Assembly: GCF_024198175.1 (NCBI RefSeq)
Contig: NZ_JAJVKV010000004.1
Span: forward strand, 248,001 to 312,000
Direction: 5' to 3'
Length of the DNA stretch: 64,000 nucleotides
DNA from: Pyxidicoccus xibeiensis
GTDB lineage: Bacteria > Myxococcota > Myxococcia > Myxococcales > Myxococcaceae
The notes beneath the pieces are model-generated. The model did no database searches, had not been told where the DNA came from, and saw only the letters and a list, made by a program, of their open reading frames with translations. The position numbers were made by a program, and so were the translations under genes. How positions within the stretch are numbered: position 1 is the stretch's first letter; the number at the start of each line of letters is the position of its first letter. This document shows positions 61,507 to 64,000 of this stretch, piece after piece.

Positions 61507-64000
61507 CTACCCCTCCCCCAGCACCTGCGAGGGGTCCACGCGCAGCGCGCGGCGCGCGGGGGCGAGCGTGGCCACCAGCGCCACGCATGCGAGCAGCGCC
61601 ATGGCGGCCGCGAGCGCCACCGGGTCCGCCGGGCCCACCCCGCGCAGGCTCGCCTGCAGCAGCCGCGCGGCCCACGCGGCCCCCAGCCCGCCGAGCACCA
61701 GGCCCGCGAGCACCGGGCGCAGGCCCTGCCACGCGAGCATCCGCAGCACGTCCATGGGCCTCGCGCCCAGCGCCATGCGCACGCCAATCTCCCGGGTGCG
61801 CAGCCCCACGAAGTAGGCCACCACGCCGTAGATGCCCACGGCCGCGAGCAGCAGTCCCACGATGCCCAGCACCGCGAGCAGCAGGGTGCGGAAGCGTGAC
61901 GCGGCGGTGGAGGCGCGCAGCGCATCCTCCAGCGTGGTGATGCCCGAGAGCGGCAGCGTGGAGTCCACCTCACGCACGGCCGTGCGCATCGCGGTGATGG
62001 CGTCCGCTGTGCTGCCGCTGCGGCGCACCACCAGCGTCATGGTGCGGTCAATCCAGTCCCAGCTCTTCGCGGGCGCCTGGCGCAGCGGGAGGTAGAACTC
62101 AGGCCCGGGGTCGCTCATGGGCCCGCGGGTCCGCACGTTGCCCACGATGCCCACCACCTCCTTCGCGTAGTTCGGCGGCGCCTCGCAGCAGTTGATGCGC
62201 CTGCCCAGCGCGCCCTCGCCCGGGAAGGCGCGCGCGGCGAGCTCCTCGCTGACGATCATCACCGGCGGCGCGCCCGCGGCGTCGCGGGCCTCGAAGCGCC
62301 GGCCCTCCTTGAGCGCGATGCCCAGGGTCTCGAAGTAGCGCGTGGAGACCACTCGCCGCACGCTGTTGATGAGCTGGTCGGGCGTCTCGGGACGGCCCTC
62401 GGGCAGCAGGCCGTTGCTGCCGCCCCCGGGGCCGAGCGGCACCTGCGAGGAGAGGGCTGCGGAGCTCACGCCCGGCGCGCCCTCCAGCCCCTCGAGCACG
62501 CGCTCGAAGGTGCGCGTCACCTGCTCCGCGCTCTCGTAGCGGGCCATGGGCAGCCCCACCTGCGCGATGACCAGGCCCTCCGGCTGGAAGCCCGGGGGCA
62601 CGTGGCTCAGGTGCAGCGCGGTGCGCACCAGCAGCCCCGCGCCCACCAGCAGCGTGAAGGCCAGCGCCACCTCGCCGGCGATGAGCCCGGCGCGCAGCGA
62701 GTCCCTGCCCTGGCTGAGGCCGCGCGCGCCCTGGCGCAGCACACTCTCCACGTCGCTGCGGGCCGCGCGCAGCGCCGGGGCAAGCCCGGAGACGAGGCTC
62801 GCGAGCAGCGCCGCGCCCAGCGCGAACAGCAGCACGGCGCCGTCGATGCGCGTCTCGTCCAGGCGCGGGATGCCCTCGGGGGCGCTCGCGAGCAGCACCT
62901 GGATGCCGGCCCAGGCGAAGAGGATTCCCGCCGCCGCGCCCAGCAGCCCCAGCAGCAGGCTCTCGGTGAGCAACTGGCGCACGATGCGCATGCGCCCCGC
63001 GCCCAGCGCCGCGCGGATGGCGAGCTCGCGGGCCCGTGCCGCGCCGCGTGCGAGCAGGAGGTTCGCCACGTTGGCGCAGGCGATGAGCAGCACCAGCCCC
63101 ACCGCGCCCAGCGTCACCAGCAGCTGCTCGTTCCAGTCCCCCACGATGACCTCCGCGAGCGGCCGCACCGAGATGCCGCGGTCCGGGTTGGCCCTGGGGT
63201 AGCGCACCGACAGCTCGCGCATCACCGGCTCCAGCTCCGCGTGCGCCTGCGCGCGGGCGCGGCCCTCGGCGAGCAACCCCACCACGGTGAGGTAGTGCTC
63301 GTCGTGCTCGGCGCGCTGCGTGGGGGTGAAGGCGATGGGCACCCACAGCTCCTCGCCGCTCTCCGTGGGGTCGAAGCCCCTGGGCATCACGCCCACCACG
63401 GTGTGCGAGGCGCCGTCGATGCGCACGCTGCGGCCCACCAGGCTCGGGTCCGCACCGAAGCGGCGCGTCCACAGCCCGTGGCCCAGCACCACGACGCTGG
63501 AAGCTCCGGGCGCGTCCTCCTCGGGCAGGAAGGTGCGCCCGAGCTGCGGGCGCACGCCGAAGACGGAGAAGAAGTCGTGCGTCACGCGGCCCGCGCTGAG
63601 CCGCTCGGGGGTGTCACCCTCCTGCAGGCTCACGTTCGTGAACTCCTGCGCCGCGAGGTGGCGGAAGGTGGTGCTCACGGCCTTCAGGTCCACGTAGTTG
63701 CCCACGGACATGTCCGCCGGCTCGCCGCGGAAGGTCTCCTGCACCATCATCACGCGCTCGGGGCTGGCCCACGGGAAGGGGCGCAGCACCACGCTGTGCA
63801 CGGCGCTGAAGATGGCTGTAGTGGCGCCGATGCCCAGCGCCAGCGTGAGCACCGCGGTGAGCGTGAAGCCGGGCGCGCGCCGCAGCTGGCGCAGCGCATA
63901 GGTGAGGTCCTGCAATAGCTCGGAGAGCCACGCCGCGCGGCGCTTCTCGCGCTGCTCGGCGCGCCCCAGCTGCTGGCACTCCTTGCTGACAGACTCCACG
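61507..64000 (-). CDS. ADOP-family ABC transporter permease (5' end beyond window)
   Basis: At least 830 residues, cut by the right edge. The first visible residues (GRAEQREKRRAAWLSELLQDLTYALRQLRRAPGF, read in parts) match the junction of the ADOP prefix domain and first MacB-type segment, so the true start probably lies right of the window; a GTG at 63999 is a weaker option. It has two FtsX permease domains (ALGIGATTAIFSAVHSV near the start, VLLIACANVANLLLARGAA, then a repeat near the end with GVVAYFVGLRTREIGVRMAL) and MacB-like periplasmic loops. Such proteins move lipids or peptides using a separate ATPase; none is in the window. Confidence 0.93.
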   Translation of the reverse strand, partial: VESVSKECQQLGRAEQREKRRAAWLSELLQDLTYALRQLRRAPGFTLTAVLTLALGIGATTAIFSAVHSVVLRPFPWASPERVMMVQETFRGEPADMSVGNYVDLKAVSTTFRHLAAQEFTNVSLQEGDTPERLSAGRVTHDFFSVFGVRPQLGRTFLPEEDAPGASSVVVLGHGLWTRRFGADPSLVGRSVRIDGASHTVVGVMPRGFDPTESGEELWVPIAFTPTQRAEHDEHYLTVVGLLAEGRARAQAHAELEPVMRELSVRYPRANPDRGISVRPLAEVIVGDWNEQLLVTLGAVGLVLLIACANVANLLLARGAARARELAIRAALGAGRMRIVRQLLTESLLLGLLGAAAGILFAWAGIQVLLASAPEGIPRLDETRIDGAVLLFALGAALLASLVSGLAPALRAARSDVESVLRQGARGLSQGRDSLRAGLIAGEVALAFTLLVGAGLLVRTALHLSHVPPGFQPEGLVIAQVGLPMARYESAEQVTRTFERVLEGLEGAPGVSSAALSSQVPLGPGGGSNGLLPEGRPETPDQLINSVRRVVSTRYFETLGIALKEGRRFEARDAAGAPPVMIVSEELAARAFPGEGALGRRINCCEAPPNYAKEVVGIVGNVRTRGPMSDPGPEFYLPLRQAPAKSWDWIDRTMTLVVRRSGSTADAITAMRTAVREVDSTLPLSGITTLEDALRASTAASRFRTLLLAVLGIVGLLLAAVGIYGVVAYFVGLRTREIGVRMALGARPMDVLRMLAWQGLRPVLAGLVLGGLGAAWAARLLQASLRGVGPADPVALAAAMALLACVALVATLAPARRALRVDPSQVLGEG

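Overview
The window looks like a chromosomal segment of a predatory myxobacterium (Myxococcus/Corallococcus/Pyxidicoccus type). This is inferred from the very high GC, the many small lipoproteins and secreted Cys- or Gly-rich proteins, PilZ and TPR-kinase proteins, myxobacterial-type sigma and two-component genes, and an ADOP-type permease. No species marker (rRNA) is present, and I see no tRNA, CRISPR array, transposase or phage integrase.

Layout. 1-7.2 kb: a PilZ c-di-GMP receptor (cut by the left edge), a His-rich membrane protein, a divergent SnoaL-like/HxlR-like pair with an operator-like palindrome, MltG and two unknown proteins. 7.2-9.4 kb: a crotonase and a beta-propeller-like secreted protein. 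9.4-13.7 kb: a MoxR-DUF58-BatA/VWA operon behind a structured leader and a sigma-54-like site. 13.7-22.1 kb: an accessory stretch with an RTX-like protein and lipoprotein pair, a TetR regulator with a repeat-bearing tail and a perfect palindromic operator, several small secreted proteins, two gene remnants, and a collagen-like lipoprotein.

22.2-26.3 kb: a zinc-finger/Ser-Thr kinase/TPR protein translationally coupled to a sigma factor. 26.3-31.6 kb: a JAB-like protein with a 3-hydroxyacyl-CoA dehydrogenase, a DUF6209-like lipoprotein, and a KaiC-like ATPase with a CheY-like receiver. 31.7-36 kb: NagZ, two lipoproteins, a peroxiredoxin with a histone-H1-like tail, and a His-rich lipoprotein opposite a NicO-type Ni/Co transporter. 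36-38.4 kb: a coupled gene pair that looks like a secretion-system cargo protein with a small adaptor; this is the strongest candidate for an undescribed system. 38.5-41.1 kb: a membrane protein and a HEIGH-type metalloprotease with two LCCL domains.

41.3-46.4 kb: a PAS histidine kinase, a receiver and a FixJ-like regulator flanked by two alpha/beta hydrolases, all on one strand. 46.5-49.4 kb: a duplicated BamE-like protein, and an MmyB-type regulator divergent from an SDR enzyme. 49.4-53.2 kb: two tandem DUF4139-type proteins. 53.4-55.9 kb: a lysozyme-like lipoprotein and an M23 peptidase lipoprotein in one operon. 56-61.5 kb: an outer-membrane barrel, a gene remnant, an M16-fold protein without its zinc motif, a metallophosphatase and two small proteins. 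61.5 kb to the end: an ADOP-family ABC permease cut by the right edge.

Much of the content fits cell-envelope work and predation (MltG, NagZ, lysozyme-like and M23 lytic enzymes, metalloprotease, many lipoproteins) mixed with signalling genes. Functions are read from motifs by eye; no database search was run.
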